DNA of 60,518 nucleotides from Bacteroidales bacterium (lineage in GTDB: Bacteria > Bacteroidota > Bacteroidia > Bacteroidales > UBA3824): NCBI GenBank assembly GCA_017543645.1, contig JAFYFR010000134.1, positions 1 to 60,518 on the forward strand, read 5' to 3'. The stretch's first letter is position 1, and each line of letters starts with the position of its first letter. The translations under genes and the position numbers were made by a program. Of this stretch, positions 8,561-16,633 are shown piece by piece. The notes under the pieces are model-generated. The model was given only the letters and a program-made list of their open reading frames with translations. It was not told where the DNA came from and made no database searches.

Positions 8561-10663
8561 ATGACCATAAAATCATTTTTTTTTAAAGCCATTGTTGCTG
8601 TGGCTTTAGTATTTTTATCAATCTCGCCGGTGTTGGCAACAGAAGCTAATGTTACAGTAAATGTTACTGGTAACGGCACTGTATCGTATGGCAACCAATC
8701 TGCATCTGACGGTCAGTCGTTTACTTTTTCTGCTGAATTGAGTGTCCTCAATTTAGACCCATATGAATACCACCCAAACACTGTTACTTTATCGCTGACG
8801 CATGAATCTAATTATATTGCCGAAATAAATAGATCAGGCTACCTGTCTCAAAAAGATGGTTCTGAATACTCATTTTACATGCCATTTGAAGCTGGTGAAA
8901 TAACAATAAACGTAGCATTTGTGGAACTCTTTCAAGGAGGTACTCAGAGTTCGCCAGTTATATTGTCTGATAATAGTATAACACACCTTGCAGGAGGATG
9001 GTACAAGGTTACTGACGATATCACATTTAACCAATGTATTTGTATCTGGAGTGATACCTATCTTGCCGTGGATGGTGGTGCTACAATGTCCATCATCCCC
9101 GGCTCCGGCTCCGGCTTTCCAGGTGGAGTAATCTATACCGAAAAAGACAAGGCCAAACTCACTATCAACGGTGCAGGTACACTAAGAATAACTGCCAATG
9201 ATAACCAAAATCCTTTTATTGCAATAACCGTTGGTTATGAACAGTTATCTGGTAACGTTGAATTGTCAGGAATGTACGGCATGCAAAGTGGAAATAACAA
9301 TAATATTGACATCCATGGCGGTCACTTAACTATCAAAAGCTGGTGTGGAATTTCTTGCAAAAGCAAAATCTCCATTAGCGGTGGAATAGTTGACATTAAT
9401 GCAACAGGAAATTTGGGAGGATTCTATGGCGATAATTTATTCATAACTGGTGGTGTTGTAAATGTGCATATGACAGAAACAAATGATAATCAAGGTATTG
9501 AGATGTATGATATAATTAGTATAACTGGTGGTCAGGTTACGGTAGACGGTGGAGACATAGAAGGAGGTGACATCATCTTGGGATGTACCAAACCCAGCGA
9601 CTTTATCCAAGCACCCAGTTATACCATGATTAACAATGGTCGAGATTATTCAACCTCCATTGCCGACGGACAGATACTCACCGATGGCGAAAATTTATAC
9701 AGCGGCACTCTCTCTAATGAGCAGATAGCTGCCATTGCCAATAAAAAACTCTACTTGTTATTCGCTGGTGGTGTACTCACTCTCACCCAAGACCAGAACG
9801 GCACATCAGCCAAGCTCCAAGGCGATTTCTTATCCTCCGATGCCAGCCAGCTTGTTATTTCCAGCAAAATGAAAGTCGACCACGTTACCTTGGAGCGCAC
9901 TTTTACTCAAAATACCCCCGCCTCTGTGATGTTCCCGTTCTCATTTGATGCAAGCAATGTGGACGGCAACTTCTACACACTGGATGAGGTGGTATTTGAA
10001 AATGGCGTGTGGACTGCCAAAATGGCGGGTCCAATCACACAGATTGCTGCTAACACTCCTTATATTTTCAAACTGAAAGATGGCATTGACCAAATCGACA
10101 ATCTTACATTCAATAACGTAGACTTGCAGCCCACCACAACGATCAATACCAACGGTAGCGAAAGCGATTGGACACTTCACGGAGTATATTCCAAAACCTA
10201 TTTTGACGATATTCAGGGTGTCTGCTACGGTTTTGCAGGTGCGGCAGTACCTGAGGACGGTATCAGCGTAGGCCAGTTTATCCGTGCTGGCGAAGGCTCG
10301 TGGGTGAATCCGATGCGGTGCTACCTTACTTACAATAAGAACAACGGCGTATTTGCCAAATCCGCCCCCGACCTCCCCGACTACATCCGCGTGGTTTTCC
10401 CCGACGAGGTGGAAGAATCCGAAAGCGGCGAAATCGTTACTCCAGTTTCTTCATTATCCGAAACCACAGGTGTAAAAGTCTGGTCATCTAACCGCACCAT
10501 CTTTATTGATGCTCAGCCTGATACGGATTACACCATCGTAGATTTGTCAGGTCGTGTGTTAAAAACCGGCATCACACATTCCACCCGCGAGGAAATCACA
10601 TTATCCGCCTCCGGCATTGTAATAGTTAAAATCGGAAAACAAACATTTAAAATTATTCTTTAA
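8561..10663 (+). CDS. Secreted beta-helix-like protein with type IX secretion C-terminal domain
   Basis: I place the start at the ATG at 8561 (MTIKSFFFK), giving 700 residues. An earlier in-frame start lies inside the terminator hairpin, and the signal peptide (IVAVALVFLSISPVLATEA) begins properly only here. Residues 27-130 or so form a beta-rich module. Residues 140-370 contain repeated G-rich strands (ISISGGIVDINAT, ITGGVVNVH, ITGGQVTVDGG) resembling the carbohydrate-binding beta-helix of DUF4353-type proteins. A further beta domain follows. The last 75 residues (VKVWSSNRTIFI, YTIVDLSGRVLKTG, GIVIVKIGKQTFKIIL) match the T9SS type A sorting domain. The protein should cross the outer membrane by T9SS and be surface-attached or released. 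Its substrate is unknown. A 44-residue peptide gene follows after 2 bases. Confidence 0.8.
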   Translation: MTIKSFFFKAIVAVALVFLSISPVLATEANVTVNVTGNGTVSYGNQSASDGQSFTFSAELSVLNLDPYEYHPNTVTLSLTHESNYIAEINRSGYLSQKDGSEYSFYMPFEAGEITINVAFVELFQGGTQSSPVILSDNSITHLAGGWYKVTDDITFNQCICIWSDTYLAVDGGATMSIIPGSGSGFPGGVIYTEKDKAKLTINGAGTLRITANDNQNPFIAITVGYEQLSGNVELSGMYGMQSGNNNNIDIHGGHLTIKSWCGISCKSKISISGGIVDINATGNLGGFYGDNLFITGGVVNVHMTETNDNQGIEMYDIISITGGQVTVDGGDIEGGDIILGCTKPSDFIQAPSYTMINNGRDYSTSIADGQILTDGENLYSGTLSNEQIAAIANKKLYLLFAGGVLTLTQDQNGTSAKLQGDFLSSDASQLVISSKMKVDHVTLERTFTQNTPASVMFPFSFDASNVDGNFYTLDEVVFENGVWTAKMAGPITQIAANTPYIFKLKDGIDQIDNLTFNNVDLQPTTTINTNGSESDWTLHGVYSKTYFDDIQGVCYGFAGAAVPEDGISVGQFIRAGEGSWVNPMRCYLTYNKNNGVFAKSAPDLPDYIRVVFPDEVEESESGEIVTPVSSLSETTGVKVWSSNRTIFIDAQPDTDYTIVDLSGRVLKTGITHSTREEITLSASGIVIVKIGKQTFKIIL

Positions 10664-10665
10664 AA

Positions 10666-10800
10666 ATGGAAAACCAGACAGTAAAACAACCCTACGAGAA
10701 ACCTGATTTTCAGGTAATTGATATCAATATCGAAGCCCCGCTCCTTACTTCGAGCGGCGGTAAGAGTGTTCCCGTTGGCAAGAACATACCGTTTAATTGA
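10666..10800 (+). CDS. 44-residue peptide of the Bacteroidota 'YxKPxxxV' type
   Basis: An ATG 2 bases after the T9SS cargo stop opens a 44-codon frame ending TGA at 10800. It reads MENQTVKQPYEKPDFQVIDI, then about 24 residues ending SVPVGKNIPFN. The pattern (a short polar start, Y-x-K-P, alternating V/I, then E-x-P-L-L-T-S-S and a Gly/Ser-rich end) resembles short proteins that are frequent in Bacteroides and Prevotella genomes and mostly annotated as hypothetical. There is no signal peptide or membrane helix. Its tight spacing implies co-translation with the cargo gene. The function is unknown, and the frame could be a chance one, although the family-like pattern argues against that. Confidence 0.6.
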   Translation: MENQTVKQPYEKPDFQVIDINIEAPLLTSSGGKSVPVGKNIPFN

Positions 10801-10825
10801 TAATCCAATCAGAATACAAAAATTC

Positions 10826-10860
10826 ACCGCCGGTGGCTCTCAGTCATCGGCGGTTTGTTT
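10826..10860 (+). terminator. Terminator after the T9SS cargo / small peptide pair
   Basis: A 10-bp stem (10826-10835 with 10845-10854, core ACCGCCG/CGGCGGT) with a 9-base loop is followed by TTGTTTTATT. It begins 26 bases after the small peptide stop. Confidence 0.75.
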
Positions 10861-10869
10861 TATTGCTAT

Positions 10870-10940
10870 CCGCCAAATTTCTACCAAAATTGGCGGTTAT
10901 AACAGCCAATTTCCTACTAAAATTGGCTGTTAGGATTTTT
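10870..10940. repeat. Two adjacent homologous hairpins with compensatory changes
   Basis: Hairpin one pairs CCGCCAA (10870-10876) with TTGGCGG (10890-10896). Hairpin two pairs AACAGCCAATTT (10901-10912) with AAATTGGCTGTT (10920-10931). They are diverged copies of one unit of about 31 bases, and the stem bases differ in matched pairs. The second is followed by a T-rich run. They sit between convergent genes and may be extra terminators. Confidence 0.7.
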
Positions 10941-11323
10941 TATGCCTTCTTAAATTTTGCAAATGCGTATTCGATAGCTACGCCGAGGTTGCGCTTGTAT
11001 ACGGGCTTGGTCATAAAGCCGTAGACATTTTCGAGCGTAGCCGATTCGATGGTCTCGGGCGAGGAGTCGCCGGTTATAAATATAATAGGTGTGGTGCGTT
11101 TTTGGGAAATGCGGCGGGCGGTTTCTACGCCGTCGATATTTCCGTCGAGATGTATGTCCATGAGTATCACGTCGATGTCGCTGTATGTTTCGCAAGCGGA
11201 TATAGCGTCCTCGCCGGTTCTTACGGTAGCCACTATCTCATAGTTCAGTTCTTGGATAAACATCTGGAATATAGTGCATAACATCTTGTCGTCTTCTACA
11301 ATGAGAATTTTTTTCGCATTCAT
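10940..11323 (-). CDS. Stand-alone response regulator receiver protein (CheY-like)
   Basis: The 127 residues form a single receiver domain with no output domain. The acidic pocket is E10-D11-D12, the phospho-acceptor is D56 (LMDIHLD), the switch threonine is T84 (FITGD) and the conserved lysine is K106 (TKP). It should be phosphorylated by a histidine kinase and act through protein contact; no kinase gene is in the window. It is transcribed alone, divergent from coaX. A perfect -7 element (TAAATTTG, minus strand 11357-11350) lies 27 bases ahead of the start. Its output partner cannot be read from the context; the distant phosphatase cluster is a speculative candidate. Confidence 0.9.
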   Translation of the reverse strand: MNAKKILIVEDDKMLCTIFQMFIQELNYEIVATVRTGEDAISACETYSDIDVILMDIHLDGNIDGVETARRISQKRTTPIIFITGDSSPETIESATLENVYGFMTKPVYKRNLGVAIEYAFAKFKKA

Positions 11324-11349
11324 TTAGGATAGTATTAAGTTTTAATTTG

Positions 11350-11357
11350 CAAATTTA
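11350..11357 (-). promoter_or_regulatory. -7 element for the response regulator gene
   Basis: TAAATTTG on the minus strand matches TAnnTTTG exactly and is properly spaced from the ATG at 11323. I see no convincing TTG 18 to 20 bases upstream. Confidence 0.4.
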
Positions 11358-11410
11358 GTAACTTCGCCCCAAAATTAAAACATTTTCCGATACCAAAGTA
11401 TGAATATCGT

Positions 11411-12154
11411 ATGAATCTTGTTGTAGATTTTGGAAATACTCGTTGCAAATGCTTTTTGTTTGACGGAAACAGCATTGTTGAGCGGCATTTTTTTGACTCC
11501 GGCGATGTTAAAACCGCTCAATTTTTGTTAAATATTGTTAACGCAGAAAAAGCAGATTGCGCTATCCTCTCATCGGTGGGACAGCCCGATAATGCCGTTG
11601 CAGAGGCTCTACAACCACTTTACGCCAAGTTTGTGACGCTTAGCAGCCAGACACCGCTTCCAATCGAAAATTGTTACAATAAAAATCAGCTCGGCAACGA
11701 CCGTTTGGCAGCTGCAGTAGGGGCTACTGTGCTATTTCCGGAGAGAGATGTTATGGTTGTAGATGCCGGAACTGCAATTACTTACGAGTTTGTAGAAGGT
11801 GGAAACCGCTATCTCGGGGGAAGCATTTCGCCCGGGTTGAGTATGAGGTTTGCATCGTTGCACGAGCATACGGCGCGTCTGCCTTTGGTAAGTCCCGAAA
11901 GTGATTCGGATAATATCGCTACAGATACGCAACACGCTATAAATAATGGAGTTGTAAATGGAATTGTAGCCGAAATCTTGTGGAATATCAAGTTTGCACA
12001 AACATTTTTAAACAATCCTTCAATAATTTTAACAGGAGGAGATACGATTTTCTTGGCAGAGAAATTAAAAAACACGATATTTGCAGAGCCAAATTTAGTG
12101 GCAATTGGATTAAACAGAATTTTACAATACAATGTATTCGATAAAAACATTTAA
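11411..12154 (+). CDS. coaX: Type III pantothenate kinase
   Basis: The 247-residue protein opens with VVDFGNTRCKCFLFDG, the phosphate-binding DxGNT loop of the ASKHA-fold CoaX family. GNDRLAAAVGA (about residues 96-106) and DAGTAITYEFV (about 117-127) supply the other family motifs, including the catalytic Asp. It phosphorylates pantothenate in the first step of coenzyme A synthesis; type III enzymes are not inhibited by CoA and need a monovalent cation. Length is normal. The 3' end overlaps the next gene by 23 bases, so it leads the coaX - outer-membrane protein - TPR - lptC cluster that is common in Bacteroidota. Confidence 0.95.
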   Translation: MNLVVDFGNTRCKCFLFDGNSIVERHFFDSGDVKTAQFLLNIVNAEKADCAILSSVGQPDNAVAEALQPLYAKFVTLSSQTPLPIENCYNKNQLGNDRLAAAVGATVLFPERDVMVVDAGTAITYEFVEGGNRYLGGSISPGLSMRFASLHEHTARLPLVSPESDSDNIATDTQHAINNGVVNGIVAEILWNIKFAQTFLNNPSIILTGGDTIFLAEKLKNTIFAEPNLVAIGLNRILQYNVFDKNI

Positions 12155-13436
12155 ACTACTTGTTGCAGTAATACTTTTGACGGTATCGTTACCGTCTTAT
12201 TCTCAGAAAGTTACATTCTCGCCGTATTCGCGGTACGGTATAGGCGACATATATCCCCAGTCGCTTGGACACAATGCCGACATGGGCGGGGCGGGCATAG
12301 CGCATACCTCGTTGATGTATCTCAACCTTCTCAATCCTTCTGCTAACACCTGCCTTCCCATGCAGCGTTTTCTCTTCGACGTGGGAATGGACACCAAATA
12401 CACCACTCTCTCATCGTCAGAAGCCTCTCAGCGCAATAACAATACCACATTTAAGTATCTTGCTGCGGGCTTTGCCGCCAAGCCGTGGTGGAGCTTCGTG
12501 TTCGCATTGCGTCCGTACAGCGCGGTAGGCTACTCGGTGGACGATACCGTAAAGATAACAAACGCCTCCGACAACATGCCTTACTTCTATCGCAACAACT
12601 ATACAGGCTCGGGCGGACTGAACAAGGTTTCGCTTGGAACGTCGTTCTTGTTTTTCAACACTATTTCGGTGAGCGCGACAGGAGGATTCCTTTTTGGTAG
12701 CCTCGACCGTTACAACGAGATTTCAATGCTCAGTGCCGATTCGTACAAATGCAGCGTGTACTACGACAACCGCTACCTTATCAACGGATTCCAATACGAG
12801 TTTGGTGCTACATTCTCCAAGGCAGTCAAATCATCAAAAGACTCCACACGCAACGTCTGCAAGTTTAACGTGGGCGCAATATTCGGCACCGACGCCAAGC
12901 TCAACACCCGTAACGAGCTGCTTTTGACACGGTACGATAATTTTTCTTCACAATACGATACAATATGCAACGATACATTAACAAAGGGGCACATAACCGT
13001 TCCTCAAAAAATAGGTTTCGGCGTGGCAGTTGAGTTCAACGATTGTTTTACCGTAATGGCCGACTACACGCAGCAGGACTGGAAGAACTTTGACATAGAA
13101 GGCGAAAATCACACGCCGCTGAAAAAGAGCACCTCGATTGGTGTCGGAATAGAGTATGTTAAAGACCGCTATTCTTCAAGATTTTTCAAGACGATACAAT
13201 ACCGCGCGGGATTTCACACCGAGGACACATATCTTCAGCTCAACGGCGTGGACATCAAAAACCAAGGCATAACTTTTGGTTTAGGTTTACCATTGCGGAC
13301 CTTGCTACTCAATATCGGATGCGATTTGGGCAAAAAGGGTACCACCGACAGCAATTTGTATCAGGAAAAATACTTTCTCCTGCATTTCAACGTTACTATT
13401 CATGACGTTTGGTTTGTGAAAAGGAAGTTTCAATAG
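12132..13436 (+). CDS. Outer-membrane beta-barrel protein
   Basis: The 434-residue protein has a signal peptide (MYSIKTFKLLVAVILLTVSLPSYSQ, cleaved after SYSQ). The mature N-terminus, FSPYSRYGIGDIYPQSLGHN, is the motif of Bacteroidota barrel proteins that follow coaX. The remainder alternates polar and hydrophobic residues in barrel-like strands and ends ...TIHDVWFVKRKFQ. The start overlaps the coaX 3' end by 23 bases in another frame; the signal peptide confirms the start. It probably sits in the outer membrane near the LPS-export functions encoded downstream, but the transported substrate, if any, is unknown. Confidence 0.8.
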   Translation: MYSIKTFKLLVAVILLTVSLPSYSQKVTFSPYSRYGIGDIYPQSLGHNADMGGAGIAHTSLMYLNLLNPSANTCLPMQRFLFDVGMDTKYTTLSSSEASQRNNNTTFKYLAAGFAAKPWWSFVFALRPYSAVGYSVDDTVKITNASDNMPYFYRNNYTGSGGLNKVSLGTSFLFFNTISVSATGGFLFGSLDRYNEISMLSADSYKCSVYYDNRYLINGFQYEFGATFSKAVKSSKDSTRNVCKFNVGAIFGTDAKLNTRNELLLTRYDNFSSQYDTICNDTLTKGHITVPQKIGFGVAVEFNDCFTVMADYTQQDWKNFDIEGENHTPLKKSTSIGVGIEYVKDRYSSRFFKTIQYRAGFHTEDTYLQLNGVDIKNQGITFGLGLPLRTLLLNIGCDLGKKGTTDSNLYQEKYFLLHFNVTIHDVWFVKRKFQ

Positions 13437-13473
13437 AGATAATTAGTTTTTAATTTTTTTAAATTTTAGTATT

Positions 13474-15144
13474 ATGATAAAGATGAAATCGGAAAAAATA
13501 GCATTAGCATTTTCGGCTTTGCTCCTTTCAGGAAGCATGGCTTTTGGACAAACTCCGGACGATGTGGTTAAAGAAAAATTTCCCGAATCAGCCGGCGAAC
13601 TTGCAATTGTACCCGGACAGACTACTTACAACAGAGCGCTCAAGCAACGTTACCGCGATCTTTATGCTCAGATGGCCGACGGACTTGACGAAATCGAAAA
13701 ATTCAAACTCGGAGGTGCTGACTCTGAGATTTTGACCATTTTCGACATCAAGACTCTTAAGGATATGCAGAAGGCGGGTTCGATTGAGGAATTAGAAGGC
13801 AGACTCCGCAACGAGCGTCACAAGATTGCGGAACTTATGAGGGATCAGGAAAAATATGGTGCCGACAGCGCGTTCTGCGTTCGCCAGCTATCTATGTTCT
13901 CTGAGTTTATGAAGCAGAACAACCTCAAAGACGCATACAACTCTTGGACTGTGCTTTTCAAAGACTATCCTATGTGCAGCCAGAACCTTTATTCGCACGG
14001 TGTAAACATTATCAAGTACCAGATGTCGCAGGCTAAGACCCGCTCCGAGCAGGAGCCCTGGATCGACACTCTTATGATGGTGTACGACAACCGTATCAAG
14101 TTTTTCGCTAAGACCAGCAAGCTATACGGCGAGCCTTACATCCTCGGACGCAAGGGCGTTGACATGGCCAAATTCCGTCCTACTATCGTAGAACCATATT
14201 TCAACACTCTTAATAGATCGATTGACCTCGGTCAGGAAAAATCCGAAGTCGCTGTTATCCAAGTGGCTATGAAGGCTACCATCGATATGTACAACGCTGA
14301 AAAAATCGACGCTTCGGTAGTGGTTGACAAATACCTCCTCTTTACCGACATTCTTCAGAAACAGCGCACTGCGCTGACTGCCAAAATCGAAGATCCCAAC
14401 CAGGCTAACGATTTGGAAAAGAACAAGAAAGAGCTTGACAACTGCAACACTGTGATAACAGGTGTCGACCAGCTATTCTCCAACAGCACAGCCGCTCAGT
14501 GCGAAACCCTCAACCAGGCTTTCGAGCCCCGTTTCAAACAGAATCCCGAAGACATCGACCTTCTCCGCAAGATTGTTAACATTCTCGACAAAAAGGGTTG
14601 CACCGACCTCAAACTCTACGAAGATGCTACTATCAAACTTACCGCAAAAGAGCCGTCAGAACTCGCTTGCCGCAGCCTTGGCCGTATGCTCGACAAAAAG
14701 GGCCGTTACGACGAAGCTATCGACAACTACAAAAAGGCTATCGAATTTGCTACAACCGACTCTATGAAGGCTAACTACAACTACTCTATCGCGGTAGACC
14801 TTTTCAAGCAGAAACAGTACGCCTCGGCTCGCTCATACTGCAACAAGGCTCTCGATCTTAAGGCCAACTACGGACAGCCCTACATCCTTATAGCTATGAT
14901 GTACGCTGCAAGCCCCGTTGGCGAAGATGCTTTTGAAAAATCACAAACCTACTGGTTGGTAATCGACAAGCTCAACCGTGCAAAAGCCGTAGACCCGAGC
15001 GTTTCGGCTGATGCCAACAAGCTTATCAACAGTTACAAAGGTCAGTGCCCCAACAAAGAAGAGGCTTTTATGCACTCTGTAACAGCCGGTGCTACGGTTA
15101 CTATCGGTGGATGGATTGGTGAATCTACCACTGCAAGATTCTAA
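13474..15144 (+). CDS. Exported tetratricopeptide-repeat protein
   Basis: The 556-residue protein has a signal peptide (KIALAFSALLLSGSMAFGQ), so it acts in the periplasm or at the outer membrane. It is helical throughout. Clear TPR units are present at about residues 400-500 (GRYDEAIDNYKKAIEFATTD, KQYASARSYCNKALDLKANY). Residue MIKMKSEK leaves two possible starts three codons apart (13474 or 13483). It lies 37 bases after the barrel protein and before lptC, an order kept in many Bacteroidota, which suggests a scaffold role in envelope assembly. There is no enzymatic motif. Confidence 0.85.
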   Translation: MIKMKSEKIALAFSALLLSGSMAFGQTPDDVVKEKFPESAGELAIVPGQTTYNRALKQRYRDLYAQMADGLDEIEKFKLGGADSEILTIFDIKTLKDMQKAGSIEELEGRLRNERHKIAELMRDQEKYGADSAFCVRQLSMFSEFMKQNNLKDAYNSWTVLFKDYPMCSQNLYSHGVNIIKYQMSQAKTRSEQEPWIDTLMMVYDNRIKFFAKTSKLYGEPYILGRKGVDMAKFRPTIVEPYFNTLNRSIDLGQEKSEVAVIQVAMKATIDMYNAEKIDASVVVDKYLLFTDILQKQRTALTAKIEDPNQANDLEKNKKELDNCNTVITGVDQLFSNSTAAQCETLNQAFEPRFKQNPEDIDLLRKIVNILDKKGCTDLKLYEDATIKLTAKEPSELACRSLGRMLDKKGRYDEAIDNYKKAIEFATTDSMKANYNYSIAVDLFKQKQYASARSYCNKALDLKANYGQPYILIAMMYAASPVGEDAFEKSQTYWLVIDKLNRAKAVDPSVSADANKLINSYKGQCPNKEEAFMHSVTAGATVTIGGWIGESTTARF

Positions 15145-15175
15145 TGTCGTCATTATTATTTTATTAATATGTTTT

Positions 15176-15203
15176 GTAGAGACGTGCCATGGCGCGTCTC
15201 TAC
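15176..15203. repeat. 28-bp near-perfect palindrome before lptC
   Basis: GTAGAGACG and CGTCTCTAC flank TGCCATGGCG, giving a 28-base palindrome with a single G-T wobble. It lies between the TPR gene stop and the lptC start and is followed by ATTTTTAAAT. It may act as a terminator or attenuator, or be one copy of a dispersed palindromic repeat. Confidence 0.8.
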
Positions 15204-15219
15204 ATTTTTAAATAGAATT

Positions 15220-15828
15220 ATGAATTATAAATTATTGTTGTTTCCGGCGGTGATGTTAGTGGTTTCGGCTTGTTCGTCGAAGATGGAACAGCTCAACAAC
15301 TACAACGTGGACGCTACTTTTCCGCAGCAGTCGGTTGACAATCTCGACCTGAAGTATTATTCGTCGCACAAGATGAAAGTTACCGTTACCGCTCCTCAGG
15401 CCGACGACTACGAACAGGGCGACTTGGCATCGTACATGGAGTTTCCCAAAGGCGTGGACGTGATTTTTTTCGATGAGGAGATGAACCAGAAGTCGAGGCT
15501 TGTGGCCGATTATGCCATCTATTATAAGAAAAAACGCCTCTACGAAGCCCGCCGCAACGTGGTGGTAACCAACGACGACGGCACTACTCTCAAAACCGAG
15601 CAGCTGTTCTGCGACGAAAACAAGCAGAAGATTTTTTCGGTAAAGCGCGTTTCGGTGGTGCAGCCAGGCGACGGTTTCGCTATCGACGGCAAAAGCGGCT
15701 TTGAGAGCGACCTCACTTTCAAAAACTACAAGTTTCTCGATGTCAACGGCGTGGTGCAGCTCCAAAACGAGTATCAGGAACTTAATGTTACCCAGAGTAT
15801 TGTTACCGACAGCACAAACGTACAGTGA
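15220..15828 (+). CDS. lptC: LPS export ABC transporter periplasmic protein LptC
   Basis: I start this at the ATG at 15220 (MNYKLLLFPAVMLVVSACSS), giving 202 residues. A longer frame would begin inside the 28-bp palindrome and add a non-signal sequence. The N-terminus is a lipoprotein signal with lipobox SAC. The body is an LptC/OstA-like beta-jellyroll, with MEFPKGVDVIFFDEEMNQKS, ADYAIYYKKKRLYEARRNVV and TLKTEQLFCDENKQKIFS giving the usual strand spacing. LptC bridges the LptB2FG transporter to LptA, passing lipopolysaccharide across the periplasm. Bacteroidota LptC is often a lipoprotein, unlike the E. coli helix-anchored form. Its stop overlaps the next small gene by one base (TGATG). Confidence 0.85.
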   Translation: MNYKLLLFPAVMLVVSACSSKMEQLNNYNVDATFPQQSVDNLDLKYYSSHKMKVTVTAPQADDYEQGDLASYMEFPKGVDVIFFDEEMNQKSRLVADYAIYYKKKRLYEARRNVVVTNDDGTTLKTEQLFCDENKQKIFSVKRVSVVQPGDGFAIDGKSGFESDLTFKNYKFLDVNGVVQLQNEYQELNVTQSIVTDSTNVQ

Positions 15829-16025
15829 TGGAAAAGAAACAAAAGCGTAACCCGATGGAGGTTTTGTGGCTGTGCATGGCTGTTATGTGCCTGATTATAG
15901 CCGTGATACGTACTGTGAAATTCTGTTTTGAAGAAGGAACGGCAATGTATATCGGCAGCGCGTTGTGCGTGCTGATGTTTTTGTGGCGCAGAAACCTCCG
16001 CAAAAACGAGGAGAACCGCCTGTAA
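15828..16025 (+). CDS. Small two-helix membrane protein
   Basis: The 65-residue protein starts at an ATG that shares a base with the lptC stop (TGATG). It has a basic N-terminus (MEKKQKRNPMEV), one hydrophobic helix (LWLCMAVMCLIIAVIRTV), a short loop, a second helix (MYIGSALCVLMFLWRR) and a charged tail (NLRKNEENRL). Both ends should face the cytoplasm. The coupling suggests a link with LPS export or with the following envelope genes in related genomes, but I do not recognise a family. Confidence 0.65.
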   Translation: MEKKQKRNPMEVLWLCMAVMCLIIAVIRTVKFCFEEGTAMYIGSALCVLMFLWRRNLRKNEENRL

Positions 16026-16031
16026 TAGCAA

Positions 16032-16056
16032 CAGAGCCGCAACGTGTGCGGCTCTG
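16032..16056. terminator. Hairpin between convergent genes
   Basis: A perfect 10-bp stem (CAGAGCCGCA with TGCGGCTCTG) and a 5-base loop lies between the small membrane protein and the EACC1-like gene. It has no long T run but is well placed to end either transcript. Confidence 0.6.
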
Positions 16057-16069
16057 AAGGGTAATGCCT

Positions 16070-16540
16070 TTATTGTCTTGTTTCCTCGGGCTTGTGGGCT
16101 GGCGGCGGGGGCGCTGGCAGCGGGGGAGGAGGACAGGGCGCTTGTTTTTTTTCTGTGGCTGGACTTTTCTGACGTAGTTCCAAAGCCTTGTTTACGAAAG
16201 TCTCAACTATTTGGTTGATAGCCTTCTGTGAACGGCGCAGGTTGGCTGATATTACAAGTTCTTCGCCGTTGTCGAGCCTTAGTTTTACATCGCTGCGGTG
16301 AAGGTGAACCCATTCTACAATGGCGGAGCAGAGTGTGGTGAGCGGATTAGTGGCGGCTCCAAGCAAGCCTACGAGCGTGGTGCCGATGCCGGGTCCCATT
16401 TCTCCCTTTTTTGGTCGTAATGTACTGATTTCTACCTTTTTAAGACCTGTAATATTTTTCCTTTCGATAAATTGTTTCATCTGCAGCAAATCCTCTTTGC
16501 CGTTTTTTTGCTGATCCTTGTATTCTATTTTAACTTTCAT
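16070..16540 (-). CDS. EACC1-like (effector-associated constant component) protein with proline-rich tail
   Basis: I place the start at the ATG at 16540 (MKVKIEYKD), giving 156 residues; the only earlier start is a GTG within a probable -7 region. The pattern DLLQMKQFIERKNI, then RPKKGEMGPGIGTTLVG, a hydrophobic stretch with AIVEWVHLHRSDVKL, then LDNGEELVISA, is what I know from EACC1. That small domain was described as the constant part of NTPase- and protease-containing conflict (immunity) systems, mainly in multicellular bacteria. The C-terminal tail is proline-rich (CPPPPLPAPPPPAHKP) and could bind a partner. No effector-type gene (caspase-like, trypsin-like, STAND NTPase) is nearby, so this copy is an orphan. 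The family call rests on motif recall, not a search. Confidence 0.55.
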   Translation of the reverse strand: MKVKIEYKDQQKNGKEDLLQMKQFIERKNITGLKKVEISTLRPKKGEMGPGIGTTLVGLLGAATNPLTTLCSAIVEWVHLHRSDVKLRLDNGEELVISANLRRSQKAINQIVETFVNKALELRQKSPATEKKQAPCPPPPLPAPPPPAHKPEETRQ

Positions 16541-16633
16541 AGTAATATTGTATTGAATTTTTGGCACAATATACGAATTATTTTTTTAATTGTAAACAAT
16601 ATTACTAAAAATGTTTAAAAATATTGCAATTTC

